64,000 bases of DNA from Aedoeadaptatus coli (GCF_900343085.1 NZ_OPYI01000008.1:48273-112272), one strand, 5' to 3'; shown: positions 17,757 to 27,502, counted from the first letter of the stretch. The notes: a model not told the origin generated them from the letters alone. Translations and numbers: made by a program.

Positions 17757-19508
17757 TTGCAGATAGCAGAAGAATTTCTGAAGTTAAAATTTTCTCCAGC
17801 GGAGGAAGGACGAAAGAATGCAATAACCATATATCAGATTCCATTAACTATGTCTAAAGGTGTTGAAAAATATCGTGGGTTAATTTGGGAATCGTTAACT
17901 TCTTTGAGTAAAATTGAAAAGTATAGAGAAAAAGTTAGGGAAATTCTTAGTTCTTATGGTGGCATTATTGACGATATAAGCATTCCTGTTTTACAATTTG
18001 ATTTAAAATATATTGAATTAATTTTGAAGTTAAATTTTCCACCAGATAAATTGGCAAATTGCCTTTTAGCAGACAAAATATTGCAAGTTTTTAGCAGAAT
18101 GAATTATTCTTGTGAATCCTTGTTTGCTGAATATTTTAAAGGAGAGGGCTTTCAATTATATTGTCTTCTTAAAGGACCAGATTATAAAGAAACTGGTTAT
18201 GAAGAAAATAGAAAACAAAAGGAGCAATCAATTAAATATTACACTTTGAATTGTGATTTACAGATATTTAAGAAGTTGATTGATGTTTGCAACGGTATTT
18301 CTGAGCTAGATAATCATTCATATTGGGAGGTTGGTGAAGGATTAGGCATTGCCTTTGATGCTATTTCCCATAAAGCAGATTGGTATGTTGATGCAATTAA
18401 ATACTATATCAAAAACGATACACCAAATAATTTACATCCATACCATCTAGTAGACAATTTATTTTCATTATTATCCGATTCAGAAGTGTATGAAATTATT
18501 ATTAGTGAAGAATATAGTCAGAAAAATGCTTGGACATATGCATATTATCATGAATTACCGCAGGGATTAATTACAGAAAAACATTTACAAGGGCTTTATG
18601 ATTTTTTGAAAGATACTTCTGACAGATATATTACCTCATCATCAATGCGTGATGTAGATTTTCTGGATAAATATAAAGCAATAGATGAATTAGCATTAAT
18701 AGAAGGTTGCAAAATTATTTTGGATAAAAAAGTGTATTCCTCTTTTATCGTGGATATTTATTTTGGCTTGTTATTTAATTATCATCATAATACACCAAAG
18801 GAAGTGATTCAAAAATTTAATTGCAATTTAGAATTGCTTGAAGAAATATACCATGCTATGTTGTCATATGATAAACATCATGATTATGACGGACAATTTT
18901 TGAAGGAAATATATTCGGTTAGACCTTCTATACTGGACAAGTATATAGATTATTTAATAAATAGTGACTCCTTTAGCGACCATCAAGAAAAGCATTGTTG
19001 CTTTTTTGATTTGGACGATTTTGTAGAAATATATAATAAAATCTTTGAGCAGTTGATAAGAAACCGTCAATATTCTAGGTTGTCAGTACCGTATTTTTTA
19101 GAATCTTTATTATTGCCAAAGCAAAATGAGAAAAAGCTGTTAGAAAGACAAGATATGTGGATTCGACAATGTATTCAACAATTCTGCAATGATGAAGCAA
19201 AAATGTATTGCCTATTTTCAGTTGTGTCAAAATTAGAGATCAAAAGAAAAAAAGAGTATATATTGCTATTTCTTGAGAATAATCCGTTATTTGAAGACTT
19301 TGAAAAAATACCATTAACACCTACTTCTTGGAGTTGGTCAGGTAGTGCAGTACCTATGTATTCAGCTTGGATTGAATTTCTCGAATCATTGTTACCAAAT
19401 TTTATAGGTTTAAAGTGGATAAAACATAAAAACTATATTGAAACAAAAATTGATTATTTACAAAAACAAATCGAAGCGGAGCAGATAGACGAGATTTTAA
19501 GAGGATGA
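17757..19508 (+). CDS. Nuclease-STAND NTPase, C-terminal part (-1 frame)
   Basis: 583 residues counted from the first possible start, but the same frame is open back to codon GAA at 17700 (FFEKIIEYSNDWKQEF), directly at the break in the preceding gene. No ribosome site precedes 17757. The protein is all-helical and rich in aromatic and acidic residues, like the C-terminal repeat sensor regions of STAND proteins, with no catalytic motif. The slippery pattern T TTT TTG at 17694-17700 would bring ribosomes into exactly this frame. If no slip occurs the sensor part is lost and the system is probably dead. Confidence 0.6.
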   Translation: MQIAEEFLKLKFSPAEEGRKNAITIYQIPLTMSKGVEKYRGLIWESLTSLSKIEKYREKVREILSSYGGIIDDISIPVLQFDLKYIELILKLNFPPDKLANCLLADKILQVFSRMNYSCESLFAEYFKGEGFQLYCLLKGPDYKETGYEENRKQKEQSIKYYTLNCDLQIFKKLIDVCNGISELDNHSYWEVGEGLGIAFDAISHKADWYVDAIKYYIKNDTPNNLHPYHLVDNLFSLLSDSEVYEIIISEEYSQKNAWTYAYYHELPQGLITEKHLQGLYDFLKDTSDRYITSSSMRDVDFLDKYKAIDELALIEGCKIILDKKVYSSFIVDIYFGLLFNYHHNTPKEVIQKFNCNLELLEEIYHAMLSYDKHHDYDGQFLKEIYSVRPSILDKYIDYLINSDSFSDHQEKHCCFFDLDDFVEIYNKIFEQLIRNRQYSRLSVPYFLESLLLPKQNEKKLLERQDMWIRQCIQQFCNDEAKMYCLFSVVSKLEIKRKKEYILLFLENNPLFEDFEKIPLTPTSWSWSGSAVPMYSAWIEFLESLLPNFIGLKWIKHKNYIETKIDYLQKQIEAEQIDEILRG

Positions 19509-19670
19509 TTTATAAATACAAAAAGACTGTATAAATATATAAGTAAAACTATCTGTGAATTGACATTTCATGATGGTTTAACCCACAAACAAATTTATCT
19601 AAATCTTATTTAAGGTTTAAAAAACATTATTGATGTTGGAGATGTTATTAAGACTGGTTTGGATAATGAT

Positions 19671-19709
19671 GAGCAAGTGGAGAGTGTGGCATTGATGTCA
19701 AGAAATTAA
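19671..19709 (+). other. rlmD: rlmD 3' tail
   Basis: The frame reads EQVESVALMSRN and stops at 19709, matching the V-E-x-V-x-L-M-S-R end of RlmD. It is followed by a hairpin terminator. No protein is made from it. The rest of 19509-19947 shows no gene. Confidence 0.55.
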
Positions 19710-19740
19710 GATAATAGGCTATAAAACTGTTGAAACAGGT

Positions 19741-19780
19741 GGCTTTTAGGATTTTAGAAGAAATCTTAAAAGCCATTTTT
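19741..19780 (+). terminator. Terminator after an rlmD tail
   Basis: GGCTTTTAGGATTT pairs with AAATCTTAAAAGCC (one mismatch), followed by ATTTTT. It may be the original terminator of the donor rlmD gene. Confidence 0.65.
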
Positions 19781-19947
19781 CTATTTGAAAAATACCTTGT
19801 GGGAACATTTCAAGTGTAGATTATTGCAGGGTGTGTAGACACTATGTATATTTTAGGGGGAGTGAACAGGATAGATAATATCAGGCTACTTATCATATAA
19901 TAAAAATGATATAATAGTAATTAGGTTGAATTAAGGAGATGATTATA

Positions 19948-20409
19948 ATGAGTCCTTTGGTTGTATATTATTCATATTCAGGAATAACAAGAAGATTAGC
20001 AGAAGATATTGCGTTGATTACTGATGGGGATTTGAGAGAGCTGAAGCCACAAAAGCCCTATTCATTCTCATATAATACAGCTGTAAAAGAAGTGAGAGAA
20101 GAAATTGAAAAAGGATATTGCCCACCTCTTATTCAAAGGGCGGAAACTATTGAAAATGCAGAGGTGGTTTTTATTGGTTCTCCTAATTGGCTTGAAACTT
20201 TTGCCCCACCCGTGCTATCGTTTTTAAGAACGGTTGATTTAAGTGGAAAGACAATTATTCCGTTTTGCACGCATGGCGGAGGTGGTTTTGGGAGAATGAT
20301 TGAAGATTACAAAAAGGAATGTAAGAATTCAATTATTAAAGATGGAATAGCGTTAAAAGGAGATTACAGTTTTGATGAACTAAAAACATGGTTAGATAGT
20401 AATTTATGA
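19948..20409 (+). CDS. Flavodoxin-like protein
   Basis: 153 residues. The FMN phosphate loop is YYSYSGITRRLAEDI at the N-terminus, followed by FIGSPNWLETFAPPVLSFL and THGGGGFGRM, typical of short-chain flavodoxins and flavodoxin-fold reductases. ATG 19948 is chosen over 19939 because AAGGAG ends right at 19938. It probably acts as a small redox carrier or quinone-type reductase, with the partner unknown. It stands alone between an rlmD tail and a mobilisation gene. A TATAAT-rich stretch at about 19890-19915 could be its promoter. Confidence 0.75.
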   Translation: MSPLVVYYSYSGITRRLAEDIALITDGDLRELKPQKPYSFSYNTAVKEVREEIEKGYCPPLIQRAETIENAEVVFIGSPNWLETFAPPVLSFLRTVDLSGKTIIPFCTHGGGGFGRMIEDYKKECKNSIIKDGIALKGDYSFDELKTWLDSNL

Positions 20410-20468
20410 ATCCCAGTTTATTAAACTCAAATAACCAAATAAAAGATACAAGATAGCAATTCACGAAG

Positions 20469-20498
20469 CAGTAAATCAAGTCGGTTTACTGTTTTTTT
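20469..20498 (+). terminator. Terminator after the flavodoxin gene
   Basis: CAGTAAA and TTTACTG form a perfect 7-bp stem followed by a run of seven T. Confidence 0.8.
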
Positions 20499-20557
20499 AT
20501 TGCTCAAAATCAAGAAGAAAGGACAAAGAAAATGAAAGACATAGAAGAAAAATTTTA

Positions 20558-20851
20558 ATGGCAAAAGAAGAAATCAAGCAGTTACAAAATAAAAGAAAGA
20601 AGCTCATCAGTCAGCAGAAAGAGGAAGCACGAAAAAAGAGAGATAGACGGCTTTATAAAAAAGGAGGAGTATTTGAAAGTATCTTTACCGAAAGCAAAGA
20701 ATTAACCAAAGACGAATTTTATCAACTAATCTCATTCACAAATATCAAAGAGGTAATAAATCAAAAAATCTTAGAAATTATTGAGAATAGAAAAGAAAGG
20801 AAAAATAAAAATACAGAAACACAAGAGGAAGAAACGGACATAGAGGAATAG
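20558..20851 (+). CDS. DUF3847-type mobilisation accessory protein
   Basis: 97 residues, highly charged, starting with a basic coiled coil (LQNKRKKLISQQKEEARKKRDR) and ending in a Glu/Thr-rich tail. It resembles DUF3847 proteins, which normally sit just upstream of a MobA-type relaxase. Here the relaxase is missing and a truncated recombinase follows directly, so a deletion has joined the two. An eight-codon ORF (ATG 20532, MKDIEEKF) ends in TAATG overlapping this start, which suggests translational coupling. Confidence 0.6.
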   Translation: MAKEEIKQLQNKRKKLISQQKEEARKKRDRRLYKKGGVFESIFTESKELTKDEFYQLISFTNIKEVINQKILEIIENRKERKNKNTETQEEETDIEE

Positions 20852-20883
20852 TCTCTTGTTTACAAGGACGCACTTATACACCC

Positions 20884-22026
20884 TAAGGGAGAAGTCCTCC
20901 TTACCATTATGGCATCTCTTGCTCAACAGGAAAGTCAGTCTTTATTACAAAATGTGAAATTGGGCATTCAATATAGATTTCAACAAGGTCAAGTCCAAGT
21001 AAACCATAATAGGTTTTTAGGCTATACAAAAGACGAAGATGGAAAACTTGTCGTAGTTCCTGAAGAAGCAAAAATAGTAAAAAGGATCTACAGAGAATAC
21101 TTGGAAGGGGCAAGTCTACGAGACATAAAGGAAGGACTTGAAAAAGATAAGATAATAAATGGAGCAGGAAATAAGAAGTGGCATGTATCAAACCTCAATC
21201 AAATTTTAACTAATGAGAAATATATGGGAGACGCTCTCCTGCAGAAAACCTATACAGTAGATTTTCTGAATAAGAAAAGAGTAAAGAATGATGGAATTGC
21301 CCTCAATATTATGTAGAAAATAGCCACGAAGCCATCATACCCAAAGAAATCTTCATGCGAGTTGGAGAAGAAATGTACAGACGAGCTAATATGGTAAGTG
21401 AAAAAGGGAAGAGAAGAATTTACTCAAGCAAATACGCCCTTTCAAGTATTGTCTATTGCTCGAAATGCGGTGATATTTACAGGAGAATTGCTTGGAACAA
21501 CAGAGGGAAAAAATATACTGTTTGGAGATGTTGCACAAGAGTAACCCATGGACCAGATGCCTGCCATGCTAGAACTATAAAAGAAGAAGACCTACAAGAA
21601 GCAGTTGTGGAAGCCATCAATCAGCTTATTTCTGAAAGCAGTGAATTAAAAGAAATAATAAAAGAGAATATAGAAAAAGCCATCACAGGTGATGGGAGTA
21701 GGCAGATAGAAGAAATAGATAAAGAAATGCTGGAGGTTCAAGAAGAGCTTTTAAAAGTCGCCAATGCCAAGAAAGACTACACAGAACTTGCAGACAGAGT
21801 GGAAGAGTTAAGAAATGAGAAAGAAAATATACTTCTTGAAATGGCAGAAGAGAAGAATGAACAAAGCAGACTAAAGGAACTAGAAGAGTTTTTAGAAAGC
21901 CAACAATTAGAAATAGACAGCTATGATGAAGAATTGGTAAGGAAACTTATAGATGAGATTGTTGTTTATGATGAAAAGCTTAAAGTAGTGTTTAAGTCAG
22001 GAATTGAAATTGATATCAACAAGTAG
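20884..22026 (+). pseudogene. Serine recombinase pseudogene (5' truncated and frameshifted)
   Basis: Similarity to the recombinase at 3507-5072 begins abruptly at 20884, inside the resolvase domain, so the catalytic serine is gone. A one-base deletion at about 21299 (GCACCTC in the intact copy, GCCCTC here) breaks the frame, and the second part runs from about 21300 to 22026 with the zinc ribbon [11 protein letters not shown] and coiled coil. Visible substitutions are scattered and mostly synonymous. It is probably the remnant of the integrase end of a second, related element. Confidence 0.85.
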
Positions 22027-22052
22027 CAGATCCGTAAAGGGTCTGTTTTTAA
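22027..22052 (+). terminator. Terminator after the recombinase pseudogene
   Basis: CAGATCC and GGGTCTG with a 5-base loop, then TTTTT. Confidence 0.75.
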
Positions 22053-22175
22053 TATAAGTGGTAATGGTATACTATAAGTGTGATTATTGGTATATAGTCT
22101 TAATTTGCTTATAGACAAATACTATAAAACAAATTAATTTAATAGATTTCAAAGTTAGTACATGAGAGGATTAGA

Positions 22176-22826
22176 ATGAAGAGTGTTTTGATTATAGAGG
22201 ACAATAAAGAAATTGCTTTACAAATGAAAGAGTATTTGGTTAATAATGGTTATGAGGTTGAGATTGCATCAACTTTTTACGAAGCGAGCTATAAGATGAA
22301 CGTAGACATGGATGTGGCACTACTTGATATAAATCTACCAGATAAAGACGGTCAACATTTGATTGAGAAGCTAAAAGATAAGGACATAAGAGTAATTGTA
22401 ACAACAGTAAAAAGCGATGAAGATTTTATAATTTCAGCTCTTGACCAGGGAGCTGATGATTACCTAACCAAGCCATTTTCACTTGCGATACTAAGGGCAA
22501 GGATTGATGCAGTTTTAAGGACAATACCTCTAAGTCAAGACAAAAAAATTACTTATAAGGATATCAAAATAGATTTAAATGATTCAAAAGTTTATTTTAA
22601 AGATAAACAAATAGAACTAACTCCACTTGAATATGAAATCCTAGTCCTATTTATTAAAAATCCTCACCGAGTTTATACCAGAAGTCAGCTGTTAGAAATG
22701 TTTTGGGAAGATAGGGATAAATTTGTAAATGATAATACCCTCACATCAACTATAAAGAGAATAAGAGAAAAGCTTGATAGGGAAGTTATTTCTACTGTTA
22801 GAGGAATTGGATATAGGATGGATTAA
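22176..22826 (+). CDS. OmpR/PhoB-type response regulator (Bce-like module)
   Basis: 216 residues. The receiver domain has acidic residues in LIIEDN, the phosphorylated Asp in VALLDINLPDKDG (about residue 51), the conserved Thr/Ser and a Lys in DYLTKPFS. The C-terminal winged helix is LTPLEYEILVLF ... NTLTSTIKRIREKL ... TVRGIGYRMD. It is directly joined to the histidine kinase (zero-base spacing) and followed by an ABC transporter. In Firmicutes this four-gene order controls resistance to peptide antibiotics such as bacitracin or lantibiotics, and the regulator activates the transporter genes. Confidence 0.88.
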   Translation: MKSVLIIEDNKEIALQMKEYLVNNGYEVEIASTFYEASYKMNVDMDVALLDINLPDKDGQHLIEKLKDKDIRVIVTTVKSDEDFIISALDQGADDYLTKPFSLAILRARIDAVLRTIPLSQDKKITYKDIKIDLNDSKVYFKDKQIELTPLEYEILVLFIKNPHRVYTRSQLLEMFWEDRDKFVNDNTLTSTIKRIREKLDREVISTVRGIGYRMD

Positions 22827-23687
22827 ATGATATATGTATTTTGGACAATAAGTCTGGGATTTCTTTACTATATTTTAGAAAAAAGAAAGAAATCTAGAAT
22901 AAATGAGCTTATAGATCTGATAGAAAATATGAAAAATCAAAATTACAAAATTCCAATGAAGCAAGATGATTTTTCTATTCTTGAAGATAATATCTATAAG
23001 CTATTTATAGAAATAGTAGAAGCCAAAGAGACAAGTAGGAAAAATAGCGAAAATCAAATCGAATACCTAGAAGATATCGCCCATCAAATCAAAACTCCAA
23101 TTACATCCATGCTTTTTTCTATAGAAAATTTGGAGATGGACTATCCAGATAACGAAGATGTAGAAATTTTGAAAAGACAAATTCTTAGATTAAACTCCCT
23201 ATCAGACATTCTTCTTAAACTATCAAGCCTTGATGCCAACAAAGACCTTATGAAAAAGGAAAAAGTTTGTTTTGATGAATTATTAGCATATGCTCTAGAC
23301 ACTCTTAAATTAAAAGAATCTACAAGGGTCATGATAGATGACACTCTGACGGAAAATATAATTTGCGGAGATTTTTATTGGCTTGCTGAAGCTATTATTA
23401 ATATTATTAAGAATGCTGATAATAGATCTACTTGTGATAAAGTCGTGGTTTCATCTTATAAAAATCCCCTCTATACAAGCTTAATCATTGAAGACAATGG
23501 TGGTGGAGTAGAAAAAGAAAATATAAAAAAAATATTTAGACGCTTTTATAAAACTCCTGATTCAAATGGCTTTGGAATTGGTCTTGCTATGGCAAAGACA
23601 ATTATCGAAAAAAATAATGGAGAAATTTCTGTTTCAAATACTGATATTGGAGCAAGATTTGAAATAAAATTTTACAATGTCACCTAA
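22827..23687 (+). CDS. Sensor histidine kinase (Bce-like module)
   Basis: 286 residues starting right after the response-regulator stop. There is one short N-terminal hydrophobic segment (VFWTISLGFLYYIL) and almost no extracellular region. The H-box is EDIAHQIKTPITS (phospho-His about residue 87). Later boxes are N (IINIIKNADN), G1 (LIIEDNGGGVEKENI) and G2 (GFGIGLAMAKTII). Kinases of this intramembrane-sensing type do not bind the drug themselves but read the state of their ABC transporter. It is shorter at the N-terminus than typical BceS (usually two helices), so sensing may differ. Confidence 0.85.
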   Translation: MIYVFWTISLGFLYYILEKRKKSRINELIDLIENMKNQNYKIPMKQDDFSILEDNIYKLFIEIVEAKETSRKNSENQIEYLEDIAHQIKTPITSMLFSIENLEMDYPDNEDVEILKRQILRLNSLSDILLKLSSLDANKDLMKKEKVCFDELLAYALDTLKLKESTRVMIDDTLTENIICGDFYWLAEAIINIIKNADNRSTCDKVVVSSYKNPLYTSLIIEDNGGGVEKENIKKIFRRFYKTPDSNGFGIGLAMAKTIIEKNNGEISVSNTDIGARFEIKFYNVT

Positions 23688-23739
23688 AAATCACTTTACT
23701 TTTATATGCTTACCTTGACATAAGAAAAAGGAGGCAAGT

Positions 23740-24420
23740 ATGGAAGTATTAAAAGTAGAAAATTTAAGAAAAGAATATGGAGAGAAAAACTCCAAAGTTG
23801 TTGCCTTAGATGGTGTCAATCTTGAAATTGAAAGAGGAGAATTTGTCGCCATTGTTGGACCAAGTGGATCTGGCAAATCAACCCTCCTTCATATCATAGG
23901 AGGAGTGGATAGTCCAGATGATGGTAAGGTCTATATCGATGGTAACGACATCTCAAAGTATTCTCCAAAGGAGCTAGCTTACTTTAGAAGAAGAAAGGTC
24001 GGACTAATTTATCAATTTTATAATTTGATTCCCAACTTAACGGTTCGTCACAATATAGAACTTCCATTAAAACTAGATAAAAGAAAAATAAATCAAGATG
24101 AATTTTCAGATATAGTAAAAAAACTTGGTATAGAAAGTAAACTCGACTCTTTCCCGAGTGAATTATCAGGAGGTCAGCAACAAAGAGTTGCCATAGCCAG
24201 AAGTCTTATCTACAATCCATCAATCATATTAGCCGATGAACCAACAGGTAATTTAGACAGGAAAAATTCTAAGGAAATCATAGAAATCTTTAAATATTTC
24301 AATCGAACCTTAAAACAGACGATTATCCTAATCACCCATGACGAAGAAATTGCCTTACAAGCAAATCGTATTATTACCATAGTCGATGGAAAAATTGTAG
24401 GAGATGAAAGAAATGAATAA
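23740..24420 (+). CDS. ABC transporter ATPase (Bce/MacB-like)
   Basis: 226 residues, complete. Walker A is GPSGSGKST, the Q-loop [14 protein letters not shown], the signature [14 protein letters not shown], Walker B IILADEPTGNLD and the switch ITHDEE. The [10 protein letters not shown] segment is the one usual for the BceA/MacB branch. The stop lies 8 bases into the permease gene. It should form a complex with the permease and the kinase that removes or releases peptide antibiotics from their lipid targets, as known for the family. Confidence 0.9.
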   Translation: MEVLKVENLRKEYGEKNSKVVALDGVNLEIERGEFVAIVGPSGSGKSTLLHIIGGVDSPDDGKVYIDGNDISKYSPKELAYFRRRKVGLIYQFYNLIPNLTVRHNIELPLKLDKRKINQDEFSDIVKKLGIESKLDSFPSELSGGQQQRVAIARSLIYNPSIILADEPTGNLDRKNSKEIIEIFKYFNRTLKQTIILITHDEEIALQANRIITIVDGKIVGDERNE

Positions 24421-26848
24421 GAAAAATTTTCCGATTTTCATCTCACTTTTAATTGTCAGTTTGTTTTTTACTGTGGTTTTTTATTATAGTTATACAATTG
24501 TTAAATATAATAATGAAAGTTTCATGACCGTAAATTTTTATGATGCAGAACTTGAAGGGAACTTAACAAGTAATGATATTGAAAAAATAAAAGATATTAA
24601 TAATATAGAATTTGCAGGTGAAATGTCCATAAACCCTGAATCGGCAAAGTACAAGAATGATTTGATTGCCGTAAATTATCAAGATAATGATATAAATAAA
24701 ATGAGAGAGCATTCAGATTTACTTGGAGGACACTTTGCTAAAAGTGATGGAGAAATAGTATTATCGGAAAGTCTAGTCGAAAAAAATAAGCTAAAATTAG
24801 GAGATAAAATACAGCTTGATTTTGGGCATAGACTAATAGAGGGTAAAGAGATAGATGCCATAAGTACTTTTACTGATAAGGAGTCTTATAATCTTAGTTT
24901 TAGTAAAGACTTTGAGGTAGTTGGAATTTATGAAGATGTCTATAATAAATACAGTAGAGTTAATTATGCTTTAGCACTGAAAAATGAAGATGATCCAGGC
25001 AAAGTAGTATTAAAGTTTAATTCTTTTGAAAAGGCTTATGATAACAAAGTAAATCTACAAAATGAAATCACTAAAAAAATAGGTAAAGATGTTTCTTTAA
25101 CTTTCAATTCTAATTTAATAGATTATTACGGCGTTGAGTATGACTTTCCTCATAATATTTTAACTGAATTAGGAACCATTCTTTCTGTAATAGGGGCTAT
25201 ATTACTATTTGTATTTTTTGTAAAAAATATATTCAAGGTGTGGGCTTTTAGGAAAATCAAGGAACTTTCTGTATATAAGTCCATAGGTACTACGGATTTT
25301 CAGATATACTTGTTACTATTAAAAGAAGGTATTTTTCTATCTGTTCTACCTATATTAATTGGTCATATCTTTGGATACTGTTTTATCTTAAAATTGTTTA
25401 GGCATCTTGAGATTGATCAAGGGGCAGGAAAACTAGTATCTAGTTATTTCAGTCCTTTACTTAGCCTAGCGATTGTTACAGTAGCTCTTTTAGTAGTAGT
25501 ATTTTCTATTATTCAACCAGCAAAGAAAGTTTCAAAAATACCTATTATTGAAGGTATAAAGGGAAATTTAAACTTTGATAGCTTTAAGAAAAAAAGATAT
25601 AGGAGCTTATGGAAAGAATTAAAATCAAATAACCTTGATAGTATTAAATCACAGCGTTATGTTTCTGCTATTGGTGTCATTATAATTTCTGTTTTAGTTA
25701 TTATTGTGGCAGTAACTAAATATAACAGAGATTTTTCTTACTATGATGCAGGCTACAATGTAATAGCTAGTTATTATAGTGAAAATAGGAGCGTTCCTAA
25801 AGTTTTTAAAGAAATTGAAAAAGAAACTCCAAATGATAAGTCCTATATTTCAAAAGAAAGTTATATTCAGGTAGATAATGATTTAGAATTGTCCAAAGAA
25901 GCTATTAACATGTCTCTAGATCAAAAGTTAGAGTATTATTTGAAAAAGAGTCATTCAAGCCAGTTGAATGGGATGCTTATAGCTTTAGAAGATGAAGACT
26001 TTAGTAAATTGGGGGCAAGTAAGGGAGAATTTATTCTTTATAATATGGTACAAGAAAACCCAAACACTCCAGTAGCTAAAGCAAATAAAATACCATATTT
26101 TAATAATCCGAAAGATATAAACTTACAGATAGGGGAGAATTTTCAAAAAAGTATAAAAATTTCTAAAACTATAGATGATTTGGGAAACTATGATTCAATA
26201 ACTTTACCATTTTATGTAAAAATCTACACAGATTTCGATACCTTCTTCCAACTTATGGATGAGTCAAAAGATGAAGAATTTATTAATGCTCCGTATGTAT
26301 TAAATATGAATGTAAAAGACTCGGAGATGAGAAATGTAAAGGATTATTTGGATAATAAGATAAGAGAATCGATAATGCCAAATGAAAAGTACGATATTAA
26401 CACAAAAGCAGATATTGAAATGAATCGAAAAAGTGATCTAGAATCTTTAAAGAAAGTCGCATTTGCGATGGCTTTCATTATTTTTATTCTCAATGTGACA
26501 AATGGTTATTCATCCATTAATTTAAGTCTTATGAGTAGAAAGAAGGAAATTGGCAGCCTTTATTCATGCGGTATGGACGTAGATGAGTTAAAGAATATTT
26601 ATCGAAAAGAGTTTATAGAAGAGCAAATAAAATCATTTATTGTTGCGGGAATAACCACATTAGGAGTCATGCTTGTAATATCTCGTATAGCTCCTAATTT
26701 AAGTCTTAATATATTAATAAGATATTATGACTATAAATTATTTCTTGGATTTTCTATTGTGGTATACGCAATCAACTTACTAATCTATAATTTTTCACTA
26801 AAGAGAATTTTAGACAGACCAACAATTGATTTGATTAGAACAGAATAA
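24413..26848 (+). CDS. FtsX-family ABC permease (Bce/MacB-like)
   Basis: 811 residues from ATG 24413, chosen from the spacing to TAGGAG at 24398-24403. An N-terminal hydrophobic helix is followed by an extracellular region of about 230 residues. Then come three helices with an FtsX core (residues about 250-380), a second extracellular part, and three more helices near the C-terminus (AFIIFILNVTNGYSSINLSLMSRKKEIG). The RKKEIGSLYSCGM stretch is a typical FtsX coupling region. Two extracellular domains and two FtsX units are more like the MacB-related two-module permeases than ten-helix BceB. The substrate is not predictable. Confidence 0.85.
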   Translation: MNKKNFPIFISLLIVSLFFTVVFYYSYTIVKYNNESFMTVNFYDAELEGNLTSNDIEKIKDINNIEFAGEMSINPESAKYKNDLIAVNYQDNDINKMREHSDLLGGHFAKSDGEIVLSESLVEKNKLKLGDKIQLDFGHRLIEGKEIDAISTFTDKESYNLSFSKDFEVVGIYEDVYNKYSRVNYALALKNEDDPGKVVLKFNSFEKAYDNKVNLQNEITKKIGKDVSLTFNSNLIDYYGVEYDFPHNILTELGTILSVIGAILLFVFFVKNIFKVWAFRKIKELSVYKSIGTTDFQIYLLLLKEGIFLSVLPILIGHIFGYCFILKLFRHLEIDQGAGKLVSSYFSPLLSLAIVTVALLVVVFSIIQPAKKVSKIPIIEGIKGNLNFDSFKKKRYRSLWKELKSNNLDSIKSQRYVSAIGVIIISVLVIIVAVTKYNRDFSYYDAGYNVIASYYSENRSVPKVFKEIEKETPNDKSYISKESYIQVDNDLELSKEAINMSLDQKLEYYLKKSHSSQLNGMLIALEDEDFSKLGASKGEFILYNMVQENPNTPVAKANKIPYFNNPKDINLQIGENFQKSIKISKTIDDLGNYDSITLPFYVKIYTDFDTFFQLMDESKDEEFINAPYVLNMNVKDSEMRNVKDYLDNKIRESIMPNEKYDINTKADIEMNRKSDLESLKKVAFAMAFIIFILNVTNGYSSINLSLMSRKKEIGSLYSCGMDVDELKNIYRKEFIEEQIKSFIVAGITTLGVMLVISRIAPNLSLNILIRYYDYKLFLGFSIVVYAINLLIYNFSLKRILDRPTIDLIRTE

Positions 26849-26879
26849 TTTCAAAGAAAGAGGAGTATTTATTAAATAG

Positions 26880-27129
26880 AAATTAAGCAAGAAGATATTT
26901 CTACTTGGACTTGTAATATTTGTTATTTCTTACCTACTTACAGTAGAAATATTTGAAAGCTATACAAGTCTAAGACCAACTGGGACTGACATCAATGTTT
27001 GTCTGCCCAATTATTGGACTAATAGGTTTAACATTTGGGGTAAAGGAAAAGGATGAGTTGTTTATAATATTGAATCTACTTTTGATTTTTTTACTTCCTA
27101 TAGCAATGTTTGCAGCTTATCTAATATAA
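26880..27129 (+). pseudogene. Degraded small membrane protein gene
   Basis: The frame from 26880 reads KLSKKIFLLGLVIFVISYLL. The expected ATG has become a TAG-containing sequence just upstream, where AGGAG (26861-26865) still remains. At about 26990 the frame shifts and continues as PIIGLIGLTFGVKEKDELF and a final hydrophobic helix to TAA at 27127-27129. Intact it would be about 83 residues with two to three helices. It was probably the last gene of the Bce-like operon. The family is not recognised. Confidence 0.5.
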
Positions 27130-27162
27130 GTAACGCGACTAAAACAAGAAAATAATAATCTA

Positions 27163-27190
27163 AACAGCTCTTTTATGGGCTGTTTTTTCT
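27163..27190 (+). terminator. Terminator of the Bce-like operon
   Basis: AACAGCTC pairs with GGGCTGTT (one G-T pair), followed by six T. Confidence 0.75.
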
Positions 27191-27232
27191 TAGTTCTAAA
27201 ATGATATAATAATTATAAGATGTTTATTTATT

Positions 27233-27458
27233 GACATATTCCCACATACGAGGCTTTTTAAAAAAATTAAAATTTATCCATACTGACCACTCAAGCCATG
27301 TTGAAGCCCTAACCCTGTTTTCACGAGATTAACACAGTTAATCGACGTGAAACAGCGGTAGGTCCCATGCCAAGAATCTCCAAGAGAATTGTCCGTTAAA
27401 GAGCTTCGATTGGCAAGATTCGACGGCTGAGAGTGTAGTAATGATGTCAAGAAATTAA
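27233..27458 (+). other. rlmD: Attachment-site scar with two rlmD 3' tails
   Basis: GACATATTCCC starts at 27233 and ACTGACC at 27282, 49 bases later. From there the frame reads TDHSSHVEALTLFSRD and stops at 27332. A second tail, AESVVMMSRN, occupies 27426-27458. The section between (CCAAGAATCTCCAAGAGAA ... CTTCGATTGGCAAG) is shared with the scars at 5.2 kb and 28.7 kb. This explains most of 27130-27502. Confidence 0.7.
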
Positions 27459-27502
27459 GAACATAGGATATTTTTACTTTATTTAGAAATTTGGAGGAAA
27501 TA

